From: Chrysomallon squamiferum
Lineage: Eukaryota; Mollusca; Gastropoda; Neomphalida; Peltospiridae
Length of the DNA: 64,000 nucleotides
Assembly (NCBI GenBank): GCA_012295275.1
Contig: CM022678.1
Span: forward strand, 4,018,218 to 4,082,217
Direction of reading: 5' to 3'
This document shows positions 1 to 14,460 of the stretch, one piece after another. Both the position numbers and the translations under genes were made by a program. The first letter of the stretch is position 1. Every line of letters starts with the position of its first letter. A model generated the notes under the pieces. The model was not told where the DNA came from, did not search any database, and was given only the letters and a program-made list of their open reading frames with translations.

Positions 1-335
1 GCTATCATATCTTTTTTAGAAACTTCATTTTGAAACCTGTATTTCAAAATGTACACACATTATAAGAAATAAACACACTTCTGTTGCATGTATAAATTAA
101 ACTGCTAATAAATTATTTAATTTAAGCTCATTATATACAAAAACATACAAACACATAAACAACACACACATGCATGAATTACATATATATTCATGTGTAT
201 ATATATATATATATACAAACAGACATAAGCTATACAGATACTCATACTTGTGCTAATGAGAAAATAATTTTTGAAAAATAAAGTCTTCAAAAAAAAAAAA
301 AAAAAAAACAGTAATATTCTCTACTTATTTTTCAG

Positions 336-674
336 ATGAAGCAAACAATTCTGTATCAGAATCAGACAAGACACTTGAACCAGGACCAACAACATCATCA
401 TCATCACCTACCACATCATACATTTTATTTTCCACCACTGACAGCATCATCATTTCACCAACTCCTACTACACAGACATTAATCTACACATCATCCCTGG
501 AATCTACTGGCTGGAAAGATCTGTCTACTCTTGAGACTGTTAGCATAGAATCTTCGATGCCTGAATTTACACAGAGTGTCTCTTTAAAAGAAGATATTTC
601 TGTGACTACAGTCAGTTTAGAAATCTCTTCAACTGTTCAGTCTACTGTTTCTACAACACCAGTAACACTTCCAG
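336..674 (+). CDS. Ser/Thr-rich stalk exon of the protease
   Basis: This exon follows a TTTTTCAG acceptor and ends at a GTTAGT donor. It is phase 1 at both ends and 339 nt long. The translation has no cysteine and about half of its residues are Ser or Thr, with Pro scattered through it. This is typical of an O-glycosylated extracellular stalk. The phase fits the LDLa exon that follows. The neighbouring frame starting with the ATG at the exon edge hits a stop, so that ATG is not the start codon. The 335 bases to its left are AT-rich intron with a TA tract and a poly-A run. Confidence 0.8.
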
Positions 675-938
675 GTTAGTCTCTGGTTTTGAAAAAAAAA
701 AATATATATAAAAAAAATATGTACAAGAATTAAAAATGTAGAAGACAGATATTGCTTTTTTTTTTTGTTGTTGTTGTCTTAATGTGTCGGATATTTGAAA
801 AAAATTATTTTGTTTATTTGAGTGTATGTTTATATTTGTATGTGTGTCTCATAAATATTTCCTTTTATATGTGTGTTTGTATGTATGTGCATCTGTAGTG
901 TTTTTCTGTATACGTCTGTGTGTATGTGTGTGTGTGTA

Positions 939-990
<52 letters not shown>

Positions 991-2020
991 TCATTGTCTG
1001 TGTGTGTGATAGTGTATGTACTCAAGTTCATTTTAGAATGACATAGTTGTACTCTTAAAACAGGTGGTTGCTTTATAAAGTCAGTTTACAGCATATATGA
1101 TTAAATAGAAGTATGTTCTCTAAACAAAGGTGGTTTTTTATAGCAGGTTTCACTATGGTTGTTATCTACAGTTATTCAAATTAATGAGTTTTATTTTATC
1201 ATTGTAATATATTTATTCTGTTTTTATTACATCTTTTATGTATATGAATTAATAAACAGCTATTTAATAAAATAAATGTTAGCAGGGTTTTTTTTTTTTT
1301 TTTACAGACTGCAAATTGAAGGAATTTCAATGTGAGGGTGGGGAATGCATCCCAGAAAATCAAGTTTGTGATCATGTGACACAATGCCAGGACAAGTCTG
1401 ATGAGAAATTTTGTACTAGTGAGTTAATTAATTAATTAATTAATTTATTGATTGATTGATTGATTTTTATTTAATTTTTATTTATTATATCATTTTGTTA
1501 TTATTAATTTTATTATATTTTTCTTCTTACTTCTGTTTCTTAATTTTACTGTTGTTGTTATATATTTTTTTTTTTTTTGTACTGGTTTATTTTTTTTTTT
1601 AGAGATAACATTACTGTTTAAAAATTAATTATAAAAAATAATGATAAAAGATTTGAGATTTTTATAAAATTTAAAATAGAATTTTATTCTTCAGAATTTC
1701 ATTTCTTTTTTTGTTTTAGCAATCTATATTATTTTTTCCATATTAGAAATTAATTTTTGTAATGATTATCATAATTATTATTAAAATAATGTAATTATAT
1801 CATCATCATCATTATTATTATTATTGGGTTGAAACACAAATTGTTAGCATTATTTCGGTACATGCCATTTCAGCATATGATTTTATATCATAGACTGATA
1901 CAAGTTACATATTCATAAAATTGTACAAAATGGCACAATAACATTGAATAAATCTGTGTACAAATAAATAAATATTAGCTTTGAATTTCACTTAAAAAGT
2001 GCTATGCATGTTTGTTCCAA

Positions 2021-2082
<62 letters not shown>

Positions 2083-3151
2083 TTGTTATTACTATTATAT
2101 TTTTAACACTATTAAAAAAAAAAAAAAAAAAAAAGAAAATGTTTTAATTATGGATCCATATTGATTTTCCTTAACATTATCAATAAATAAAAATAAAATA
2201 ATAAAATGTATTTTACTTTATCTCAAAGACTGTACAGGTTTTCAGTGCAGGTCTGGGGTGTGTCTGTGGGGCAATTTACAATGGAGATGTGATGGCATCT
2301 TTCACTGTTCTGATCTTAGTGACGAAATAAACTGTTGTAAGTGTTTCTCTTCAGCTTGTTATTTTGTTATTATACTTTATTATTAGAAAAGGCTGGATGC
2401 GTGAATACATAAACAATTACAGGTGTAAATTATAAACATTTCTTTTCAGAGTTTTTATCTTCATTTAGAACTATTTTGAAACTGTTATTATACTTTATTT
2501 TTAGAAAAGATTGGATGGCTGCTATATATGAAATATGATAACAATGTCTGAGTGTATGTTAGAAATATTTCTTCTCAGGGTTTTTCTTTACATAGTTGAT
2601 GAGAACTGTCATAAGCATTTTATTTATTTTATTATACTTTTGTGTTATAAGCTATCGGTTATGTACATTTATACAGAGACAAACACACTCACATACTATA
2701 TATATATATATATACAAAGTATGAATTACAAACATTTCTTTTCATTCTTTATTTTCTGTTACCATTATTTAATTGATAATGTAACTATTTAATGTTTTTA
2801 ATTTATTTCTATTTTATTTATTTATTCTCTTCAAGCACTGAGACCAGGCTACTGTTACTGTTCAAATGGAATTCAGATTCCTAGATTAAACTGGTGTGAT
2901 GGTGTTGATAACTGTTTTGATAATTCTGACGAAATAGCTTGCCGTACGTTTTTATTATATATTTCCAATTATTAATAATAATAATAAATTGGTTAATGAA
3001 ATAGAAATTACAATTTGTCACATAGTTAATGATATAGAAATACAGTTCAACTTCATATTTAGCGAAACAGATATTACATTTTATTTATTCCTTAAAAATG
3101 AACAGTAAAACAAAATGTTCAGTTTTCTTTATTTGTTTGATGGCATGCTTG

Positions 3152-3235
<84 letters not shown>

Positions 3236-4587
3236 ATATGAGCCATTAAATATACTGATCGGTGAGAGGAAAGAGATATAGATACACAGATAGATAGATA
3301 GATACAGAGAGAGAGAGAGTTAGAATTTACTGTCAGTTTAAAGATTATTTAATTTTTTTGCAGCTTGTGTAAATGGTCGGTATGCCTGTCCTGATGGAAG
3401 CTGTATTCTCAGAGACTGGCTGTGTGATGGACATTCAGACTGTCAGAACGGAACAGATGAAAAAAACTGCAGTAAGAAGATTTATAAAAATAAAACACAC
3501 ACACACACATATATATATATGCATTCATAAAATCCTACAGAAAATCAAATGTAAATAAACACATAAAAATATATGTTTATATACTCATATAAATATTCAC
3601 ACACATACACACACACAAATATTTACATACACATTCATAAATACACACAGAAAATCAAACAGATGTACGTAAATAAACACGTAAAAATATTTGTTTACAC
3701 ACTCATATATTCATACAAATGTTCACACACTCACACACACACACAGAACACACATATTGCAAACATTATTGCACGAATAAGAACAAATAAATATGAGTTC
3801 TTATTTCATACTTTAATAAACTGATATTTTAGTTTGTTGTTTTAGTGTTTTCTGTATTTTATTTTATTTTATTTCATTCATTCATTTATTCATTCACTTA
3901 TTTATTTATTTATTCACTTACTTATTTATTTAATTATTTAATTGATCTGATTGTGTATATTTGAAAGCTTTCTTGAAGCAACAACAACAAAACACACCTT
4001 TGCCAGTTCTCCCAAGATAAAACTTATATGAAAAGAATAAATAAAACTAAATACTTATTCAGAGAATGTTATCCATACAACTCATGCTATTTTACAGATT
4101 CCTGCAGTTCTGATCAGTTTGTCTGTTCAGATTTCACCTGTCTTAATGAATCTCAGGTGTGTGATGGTAACTACACCTGTTCAGGTAAAGAAGATGAAGC
4201 CAACTGCTGTAAGTACCTGTAATTTATGAGTTACCTGTGAATGATACCTGCATAACAATAAGTCATGTGGTTTTAGAACAAGTATTAAAATTTTAGTAAT
4301 GATTTTTGTTTTACGTTTAGATGGATATATGAATGTCTTATCTATTGATATATAAATAAAAAATAACAAAAAAATTTATCTAATTAAAGATATCTTAAAA
4401 CAAAATAAATAAAAAACAAAAAAAACAAAACAAATAAAAAAAATAAAACAAAAAAATTTTTTACACAGATTTATTCATTCATTTTCAAATGGTAAAAAAA
4501 ATCACATTTGAAATGGTAATACTTTCTCAATTTTGCTAATCTTTGCAACAAATGAAAATATAATTACATTATCTTTGCAACAACAAA

Positions 4588-4626
<39 letters not shown>

Positions 4627-4997
4627 CGTAAATATTATGATCACAATGACAATAACAGTTTAAATAAACAAATAAATAAAACATTTGTTCAGTATTATTC
4701 CAGCATGTACATTTTTATTTTTTCAGTTGAGCTGTCCAAGGACACACTTGGTGGACGTCTGCTAATTAAATACAAGAACAAAACATTTCCTGTTTGTGCT
4801 GACCACTGGTCATTTTCACACAGCCAGTTTGTGTGTGACCAGCATGACTTGTAAGTTTATATTTCAAATACTACTACTAATAATAATAGCAGCAACAACA
4901 ACAACAATACAAATTAGTGTGAATAACTAACAGTTATAATAATTATAATAATAATGATGACAATAATAATAATAATGACCTAGTAGTATTAGTAGTA

Positions 4998-5032
<35 letters not shown>

Positions 5033-8000
5033 TAATAATAAAAAGAAGAAGAAGACTAAAAAGAAAAGGAAAATAATAATGTTAGTAATAAATAAAATAC
5101 TACAATAAAGAAGAAAAACAATAATAATAAAAAATATAATGACAACAAAATGTCACCACCACAACAGCAACAACAACAATAACAGTAATAAAGAAACAAA
5201 ACAACCCAAAACATAATACATAAATAGAACTTAAACAGCGATTTTTAAAGGAAGTAAATTTTCTTTAATTAAATTCCTCCACAGAAGCCTGAGATCCGAT
5301 TCTTTTATTATTTCCACTGACAACATATCTGAAGTCTTTGCTTTGAAAAATGGTGACAGATTCACACCAGATGTGAAACCTGTGCTTCAGCATTTTCATA
5401 AAATGTAAGTGAATTTCATTAACATTTCATTTACATGTTGAAAATTATCTCAAAAACTACAGATTTGATTAAAAGTGGCTTTTTTATTTTTTATTTTTTA
5501 TTATTATTATTTTTTTTTTTTTTGGCATAGATTTTGGTTTTATTTTCATTTAGAAATGCTAGGTACCAAAGGAATGATTTTTATGATTTCTAAATGATTA
5601 TTTAGCTGCCTAAATGATTGTGTTCCTTCTTGGATAATTATATTAATTTCCTGAATGATTTTACTGTGAACACTGTTAACATTATGAATGATTGTACTAA
5701 TTTTCTGAATGATTATTTTACATAAAAAAGATTACTGTATTAACCTTCTGGTTAATAGTGTTAACTTCAGCAATCATTGTCTGAACGTGTTTTAATATTT
5801 ACATTAAAATTTATAAGTGGATCAGTCTTTTAAGTTCATTTGTACATGCATGGTTATACGAGTTATCTTTCCTTATTTATTGTCTTTCCTTGTTAGCTGT
5901 TATTACTAATTTTTTGTTTAATTTTGTCTTGCATCAAAGTATGTAGTTATTTGGGGTGAGTTTCTTATTTATTTATTTATTTATTTATTTATTTTTTTTA
6001 TTTTAATTTTGAACTGGATCGTTTAATAGATTATTTTTAATCTTTGCTAATACACAGTGTGTGTGTGTGTGTGTGTATGTGTATTTCAAGGGTTTGTTTA
6101 TGGGCATACACACAGAACACACACACACACACACACACTCACACACACACATACACACACACCTTCTATGGCATGATAGTGTGTATGTTTATTTATATGT
6201 GCACACATTTGCCCTACCATTGTTATATTCCAGAATCTCCAGTTTCTTCTTTTTTTTTGGTTTCAATTTGTTTCAGTTTGCTTATTTTTTTGGTTTCATT
6301 TTGTTTCAGTTTGCTTATTGTTTTGGTTTCATTTTGTTTCAGTTTGCTTATTGTTTTGGTTTCATTTTGTTTCAGTTTGCTTATTTTTGTTTGTTTGTTT
6401 TTAATTTGCTCTGTATTCTGTGTTTTGTTTTTGTTTATTTTTGCATGCAGGACAACTTGCCCCTCTCAACGTCTTGTTTATGTTTCATGCAAACACCAAG
6501 GTTAGAAATGTTTGTTTTCTACTAACAAACTTACATACTAACCAGCCTGTCATTATGTAGAATTAGAAATCCATTATTATTTTTTTTTTTTTTTAAAAAA
6601 ATGTCATATACATGATATGTATATATGTACTTAATATCTTGGAATTAAGAAGTTAATATAAAATCTGGTTTATTTAGTTATATATTTATTAAATTTTATT
6701 TTATTTAAAAAAAAAAAAAAATCCTAAAACTGAAAAACATGATGAATAAAAGACATCATCATCATAATTATCATCATCAACATTAATTTAACCATCATCA
6801 TTATAATTATCATCATCAACATTAATTTAACCATCATCATTATAATTATCATCATCAACTGTTTTAATAATCATCATTTCATCATCATCATCAATATAAT
6901 CAATACCACTTCCATTATCAACATAACTATCATGGCCATATTTATCATTTCACCAGCACCATCATCATTATCATTATCATTACAATCATTATTATTGTTA
7001 TCATTATCATTATCATTACCAAACATCATTATCATTGTTATAATTATCACTTTTACCACTATTGTCATCATCATGCTCTCTAGCATTATTATAACAATAT
7101 TATTCAATTTCTTTTTATAATCAAAATACTTTTGAAGAAAATCACAAAAAAAATGGCATCATCATCATCTTCACCATCATTGTCATCACAATACTAATGC
7201 CATCATCATCATCATCATTTCACCACCTTATTATCCTCATTATTATAACAATCACACCATAATCATCATCATCATCATCATCATCATTACCATTATCATC
7301 AGCTTTATTATCATTATAGTGTTAAATTTCTTTTTTATATTAAAAAAAAAAAAATACTGTAATTCAGAATGTGGTGAAAGAAAGGCCAGTGTTCTGACTC
7401 CATTCATTGCTGGGGGTAACATGGTCAGTAGTGGACAGTGGCCTTGGGTAGCTGCAGTGACCTATCTTGGAAAGTACCAGTGTACTGGAACTGTTATCGG
7501 TCAGCGATGGATAATAACTGCAGGACACTGTGTTGCTAGGTAACCATTGTTTGAAAATATTTAGTAGTGTTGATTTAATGATGTATTTTGTCTAAAATTT
7601 ACATGATATGTCAGTATTTATTATAATTTTTAATTTTTAATTTTTAATTTTAGTTCAAAAGTATTTTCAGTTACTGATTTAAAGATGTATTCCTTATAAT
7701 ATTTTTTTTAATTAACTGATGATTCAAGAGTGTTTTCATTTGTTTAAAAATGATATCATTCATTTAAGTTATACAATAATATTTGTTACATTTATTAATT
7801 AATTGCTTTAGAATGGAACAGAAAAACACATACCAAAAACAAAATAATAATAATAGTAATAATAATGAAGAAAAACATAATTATTATTTATTTTCAAAAT
7901 ATATGATGTACACATTTTCAAAATAATTAAATGGTGTAGATTCAATTTTGACTGGTTTGTCTTAAAAACTTACATATATTGTTTATATACAATGTGCTTT

Positions 8001-9844
8001 AATATAAATTGTTAATAAAGTCATTAATATGTTTTTAATTCATTAATTATCACATTTTGTTCTAATCTGCCAATAAATATTCATTCATTCATCCATTCAT
8101 TCAGTTGATCAATCATTCAGTTATTGTTATTTTTCTTCACTTCAATTTCAAAAACGTAAAAATATGTTTTCTTTTTTTACAGAACAGGCATCTACAACTA
8201 CACCAACACCCCTATTACTTCAACATCATCCTCGGCAGCACCAGCATCAATGACAAGGATTCAAAAACAAAGCAACAGCTACGAGTATCGAAAATTATTA
8301 CGCATCCAGACATGAAACTGAAAAAATCTGGAATCACTGACTGGGACATTGCGTTGTTGCAGACAGCCGACAGCATCAACTACACTGACTACGTACAGCC
8401 TATCTGTTTGCCACACAGCGAAGAGACATCATTGACATCGTTTCTCTGTTTTGTTGCTGGGTGGGGAAGGTTGAATAATCAGCAGTGTAGGTTTTGTTTT
8501 GTTTTTGTGTAAAATGAATACTTTTTATTTATATTTTATTTATTTTTTTATTTTTTATTATTATTATTTTTTTTTGTTTTTTTGAATTTGTTATGGTTTG
8601 TTTTCATTTTGTTTCGTTTCAGGATATTCAAAAAAAAAAAAAAAAAATTTATTTTATTTTGTTTCTTTGAATTGAAATAAATTTCATTTAAACTTTAATT
8701 TAATTTAATTTAATTTGATTTGATTTAATATAAGAAAAAATATTTTTGCTTTTGTTTCATGCATTATTATTATATTTTTTATTTTTATTTATTTTTATTT
8801 TTTTAGCTAGCGTAAATTATTCTTATATATGTTTATATTTATATTTTTATTGATGATATAAAAATAAATTTATTATTAATATTATATTACGTTACATTTT
8901 CATTACAATAGATTACATTAGATTACATTACATCACATAATGTTATAATACTGACACATTTTTTTATTGTGTTATATTACAATTGTATTGTGTTTTGAAC
9001 ACAGACGTTATGACAGGTGATTTATTTATATTATATTATATTATATTATATTACGTTACATTATATTACATAATGTTAAAATACTGACATGTTTGTTGTA
9101 TTGTATTATAATTGTATTGTATTTTGAACACAGATGTTGTGACAGGTGATTATATTATATTACGTTACATTATATTACATAATGTTAAAATACTGACATG
9201 TTTGTTGTATTGTATTGTATTGTATTATATTACAATTGTATTGTATTTTGAACACAGATGTTGTGACAGGTGACTTACGAGATGCTAAGATGAGGATCTG
9301 GCCTGATTCTCAGTGTTCTACGAATGTTGTGGCCGGGGAAGCCGATGTGAACACAAACTCGACTTTGTGTGCTGGATATCTCACAGGAGTACCTACAGCA
9401 TGTCAGGTGATTGTCTGTGTGTGTGTGTGTGTCTGTGTGTGTCTGTGTGTGTGTGTGTGTGTGTCTGTGTGTTACTGTGTGTGGCTGTGTGTGTGTCTGT
9501 GTCTGTGTGTGTGTCTGTGTCTGTGTATGTGTGTGCATTGTTATAAAGATAATATTGACGGTGATATTGTTGAAGACTCTGACTGGTTTTTATTGATCGT
9601 TATAGTGATCATCATCAATATAATATTAATAATAAAAATAAGAAGAAGAAGAAGAAAAAAATTATTATTATTAGTAGTAGTATTATTAGTATTATTAGCA
9701 TTATTATTATTGATTTTACTATTGTTATTGTTATTGTTATTATTATTATTATATTAAATTTATCATTATTATTATTATTATTATTATTGCTATTATTGTT
9801 ATTATTTTTATTATTATCGTTATTAATATTATTACTATTTTTAT

Positions 9845-9876
<32 letters not shown>

Positions 9877-9900
9877 ATACTACTATTACTGTTATTATTA

Positions 9901-9937
<37 letters not shown>

Positions 9938-10116
9938 AGGGTGACTCTGGGGGACCACTGATGTGTCAGAGGAAAGCTGGGGGGCGCTGGTATTTGATGG
10001 GCGTGGTAAACAGCGGGAGTAACGAATGTGGGCAGTGGCTGCCAGGACTGAGAGCAAACCGATTTACCAGAGTTGCCAAAGTAGTTGACTGGATCCAAAA
10101 AGTCATTTCAGACTGA
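336..10116 (+). CDS. Mosaic serine protease: Ser/Thr-rich stalk, five LDLa, SRCR, S1 peptidase domain (3' part of gene)
   Basis: Thirteen exons: 336-674, 1308-1418, 2229-2336, 2836-2943, 3364-3471, 4098-4208, 4727-4850, 5285-5404, 6451-6500, 7368-7539, 8188-8486, 9258-9406, 9940-10116. All have GT-AG borders and matching phases and give 657 residues to a TGA; the 5' end lies left of the window. Exon 1 is a Ser/Thr-rich, mucin-like linker. Exons 2-6 are one LDL-receptor class A repeat each (phase 1-1, about 36 residues). Exons 7-9 form an SRCR-like domain of the type preceding the protease in TMPRSS proteins and enteropeptidase. Exons 10-13 are a chymotrypsin-fold domain with catalytic His (TAGHC), Asp (DWDIALL) and Ser (GDSGGP). 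Known relatives are type II membrane or secreted proteases that cleave extracellular proteins; whether this one has a membrane anchor cannot be seen. The activation site (PFIAGG) lacks a basic residue and the S1-pocket position before the active serine is Thr, so trypsin-like specificity is doubtful. Confidence 0.93.
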
Positions 10117-10342
10117 ACCGTAACATTGATTCCCATACACTCATATGGATGGTTGGAGGTTCAATTCTCAAAGGTGGCTTTATTGAATTTTTTATATTTT
10201 TTATATATATATGTTTTATTTTATTTTTTTTAAATATTATTTTTGTTATTTGTTATTATTATTTTTGTTGTTGTTAGTATTATTATTACTATTTTTTTAA
10301 TTATTATTTTTATTATTATTACTGTTATTATCATCATCATCG

Positions 10343-10374
<32 letters not shown>

Positions 10375-11333
10375 GCCATTACTTATTTAATATTATTTTC
10401 ATTATTGTCATTATTGTTGTTGTTTGTATTATTATTACTATTTTTTATTATTATTATTATTTTTTTTTTTGTATTGCCTTTATTTACTGATAAAAAGTGT
10501 TCATAGTATTAATATCAGATCTTGCCGTCTCATCTACTCAACTGCATTTAAAAGTCTTTATGTATTCCTCAATCTGCCAAATATATATCTAATCATCTCT
10601 ATTTAATCCTATGAAAAGAATTATACCATATATATATATATTTTTATAAATGTATACATGCTTTATTTATATGTTGTATTAATTGTACAAAAATACCATA
10701 TTTATTGGTTTATAAATTTCACACTGAATCTGAAATCAATATTTAATGTTGATAACTTATTCAAGAATAAGAAAACTGAACACCTACTATTGCCTTTTTT
10801 ATATCATCCAGTTTGATATAACCTACTTATTTTACCACAAACATTTATAAGAAAGAAATGTTTTTCATCTTTGTGTATGAAAAATATTACAATATTTTAA
10901 AAAGCTATATCTCTCATTTTAATTTACATATTAATGGCTTAATGCTACATGTAAATTGGTGTATTCACTTTTAATTTATATATTAATTCTGCAAAAGGTT
11001 GTGTCTTGAAGATCTTTATCAGGAACAAAAATATTACGGTTGTGATTTTAAGAGTTTTGTTCTTTTATAATTTATTTTATATTTTAAGATACTTGTATTA
11101 ATAATAAAATCAAAATTTCATTCCTGTATTTTTATTACTTTTAGTGTGATACTTTTATCAGTATGTATTTAATGTCTGTTTATATAAATTAAATTTGTTT
11201 CAGTTTTCAAAGCAGTAACTGGATTGTGGCTTAGTGTGTTATATACTGTTGCTATACATATATATATATACATATATACAATGTATATAAGTAAATACGG
11301 TAATTTTGTAATTAAAAAAAAAAAAAAAAAAAA

Positions 11334-11397
<64 letters not shown>

Positions 11398-11899
11398 GTA
11401 TTAATAATAGTATTAATAATAGTATTAATAATAATTATAGTAATAATAAAATAATAATTAAAATCATGGTGCTTCACTCACTGTTATGTGTCCAAACCAA
11501 ACTGGTGCTAATATTTTTTTATATTATTTTTCTGTTTGTTGTATTAAAAGCATTTTACATCAAAATTATAGAAAATATTTGAAAATATTTATTTTTCTGT
11601 TAATTAGTTGGTTGTTACTAAACATCTTTTTGATATAGTTTTATAATTTTTGTATGTATAAATTGATATATTTTTATTGTTTTTTTAATGTTTTTGTCTG
11701 TGTATTTGATTATGAATGTTTTAATTCAGTTTGTATGTGTTTGTGTGTGTGTTTGTGTTTGTGTAAAAAAGTACAAATAAGCATAATTACATTCTTAAAA
11801 AGACAATATTTTATTTGTTAAAAGATTTTTCATTTATAGGTTGTGAAACATATAAAACATTCCAACAACAATGTTTAAATTATTCTAATGTAGCTGTTA

Positions 11900-11930
<31 letters not shown>

Positions 11931-12095
11931 TTACTTCATGGTTGTGACTTAAGTTCCCATCAGTGGTTGTGACTTTGGTTTTTAGAACTAAATGTGTTTT
12001 TTAAATGTTGTAAATTTGTGTGGTTTTTCTGTTTCTTGCATAATAATTACGTTTTCATATTATTTTATAACTCGGTTACCTTCTGTATACCTAAC

Positions 12096-12131
<36 letters not shown>

Positions 12132-12424
12132 TTTCATAACCCAGCATCATTTGGAATGTATCAATGACCAGTATGGTTTCAGTAAAGTATATTTGTGATT
12201 CTTGGTTTTGAATATATTTTTATAATCTGTATTGTATGACTTTTTTGTTTATAGTATTTCTTTTATAAAAGTTCAGTTAAAATGAAACAAATTTTATTTC
12301 ATATATTCAAAATGTTTAGACCATAACTCAATGGTTGATTCAGTTTTTTTGTTTCCGGTTTATTTTGTGTTTTTTAATTTTTAATAAAATGTTTAAAAAG
12401 TTTTAAAAATAAAAATAAAAATAA

Positions 12425-12463
<39 letters not shown>

Positions 12464-12761
12464 GTTATTGTTATTATTGTTGTTATTATAATTATAATTA
12501 TCTTTTTTATAATATTATCATTACTGTTACTATTGATATTATTATCTAAATACATATTCTGTAAATGTTGCTGTTGCTATCATTACTCTCATACCCGATT
12601 ATTATTATTAAGCCTGTTTTATATCCACATTTTGTTATGCTTTTTTTCTGTTATAAAAATATAATACATACATATACGTGTTTGTGTATTCATTTCAAAT
12701 AGACGTTTATTATTATTGATAGAAATACCAAACATCATTGTTATTTCAATAATTATATTTG

Positions 12762-12820
<59 letters not shown>

Positions 12821-13560
12821 TCATATGTAACGTAAAAAATTATCATTTAGACGATTATTTTAATTCTGTGTAAAACTTCATTTAAACTATCACCTGCAAA
12901 ATTCAGTTAATTATTCTGTAACACTCTGTTAAATTTAGATTTCTAGGATTTAGCTGTTAAATGAAGCTTGAAAGTCCAAATTCGTTGGGCTTATTATTAT
13001 TATTGTTTGTATTTTAGTTTTGTTTATTTATTTACTTATTTATTTATTTAGTTATTCACATACTTCCTTCCTTACTCCCCATAATTCGTTTGTTTTTCTA
13101 ACACCATTATCAAACCTCCAAAGACACCAACACTGAATAAAAAAACCTAAATCACGAAAACATGTAACGTGCGAATACACGTCGACAGAAATACCATATT
13201 CTCCATTTCTTTTTTTTTTTTTTTTTTCAAGAATTATCCGGACCCATATATCTATTTTATTTTATTTCAAAAAGGAATATTGTTTATAAAACGGCTGCAA
13301 TAAGGTATAATAAGCAAACAAACAAACAAACAAATAAATAAATAATAATGTTTTTATGTATGTTACGTAATACCAATATATTTTCTCTGTCCTCACAATT
13401 ACCGTAAACAACCGCTCTACTTCACCCGACCTAAACCTCTTACCACATATATATATATAAAACATTGATAGGCAAACTGAACACAGCATTAACCTCTTAT
13501 GTAATGTGCTATAAACAGATTAAGTAAGGAAACATAAATCAGAGCAAGACACGTTCATAT
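10117..13560. other. Intergenic: 3' flank of the protease gene and simple repeats
   Basis: No gene is recognisable here. The open frames are translations of ATT, AAT and CT tracts. AT-rich unique sequence (10490-11200, 11480-12400) may include the protease 3' UTR. An A20 run followed by an AAT tract lies at 11314-11396, another AAT tract at 12425-12460, a T run at 12101-12129, and a GA tract at 12767-12818. Confidence 0.6.
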
Positions 13561-13724
13561 TGTAGTACAGGAATATGGAGGTTTGATGATTCATCATGTT
13601 GAAATGTATTTCTTTATTAAAATGGTTATGTTTCCTCTAAAATTAAATGCTTGTGCTGAATATGACGATGGAAGCAGAAACTAAACAAAGAGAAATGATC
13701 GAAGGAAGAGTGTTATGAATACTG
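13561..13724 (+). other. Possible 5' leader exon of the KGPLLK gene
   Basis: A short non-repetitive stretch ends in ACTG|GTATGT, a plausible donor. It lies about 700 bases before the acceptor TTATTGCAG at 14431-14439 that precedes the KGPLLK reading frame. It contains a short upstream frame that closes before the donor, so it would be untranslated leader. This rests only on splice-site appearance and is weak. Confidence 0.25.
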
Positions 13725-13780
13725 GTATGTTATTTTTAATTAAACACATAGTTTGGTGTTATTACTAGTTCTTTGTCAAA

Positions 13781-13851
<71 letters not shown>

Positions 13852-14088
13852 GTGTATAGGTATCTAGTAAGACACACACAGATTGAAAAATCTATTACAT
13901 TTTATTCCGATAAGTAGTTATGTCACTGTTATGTTCATATGAATATCGCCATTTCTTTTCTTCTCCACATTTCCTTATTTACATAATATTACACATAATT
14001 CAGAGCAACCCTGGGTTTTTTTTTTTTTTTAGTAATTTAGGTTACGTGAGTAAATTTGTTAAAGATCATTTTATTTACACACACACAC

Positions 14089-14178
<90 letters not shown>

Positions 14179-14460
14179 AGAGAGAGACACACACACACAC
14201 ACATAGAGTTATAATAAAGCTTTAACAATGTATTTCCTACAACATTAGAAATAGACGTTATTTTCTTTACTCTTCACTTCCATTAAAAATTAATCACAAG
14301 ACCATTTACGTCATCATCGAGACCGTCATTAGCACCAGCGTCATCGTTGTTGTTCGTATTATTTTGTGATGTTGTTGTTGTTATTATATGTTGATGATGG
14401 TATTTATTATTATTATGATATTTATTATTATTATTGCAGATAGAACTACGAATTTTTAAA

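Noticed and set aside
826-1041. Open frames over TG/TA tracts, and the many similar His/Thr, Ile, Tyr, Asn, Leu, Ser or Cys/Val-rich frames elsewhere
   Set aside because: They are translations of simple repeats in several frames at once, with no splice or coding support.
8181-8187. Acceptor TTTTACAG at 8182 for the protease exon containing the catalytic Asp
   Set aside because: It does not match the phase of the donor at 7540; the AACAG five bases later does, and keeps the DWDIALL frame.
9215-9757. Read-through frame of the protease exon into GT and ATT repeats
   Set aside because: The exon ends at the donor 9407; the ACQ/GDSGG junction with 9940 is exact and conserved in the family.
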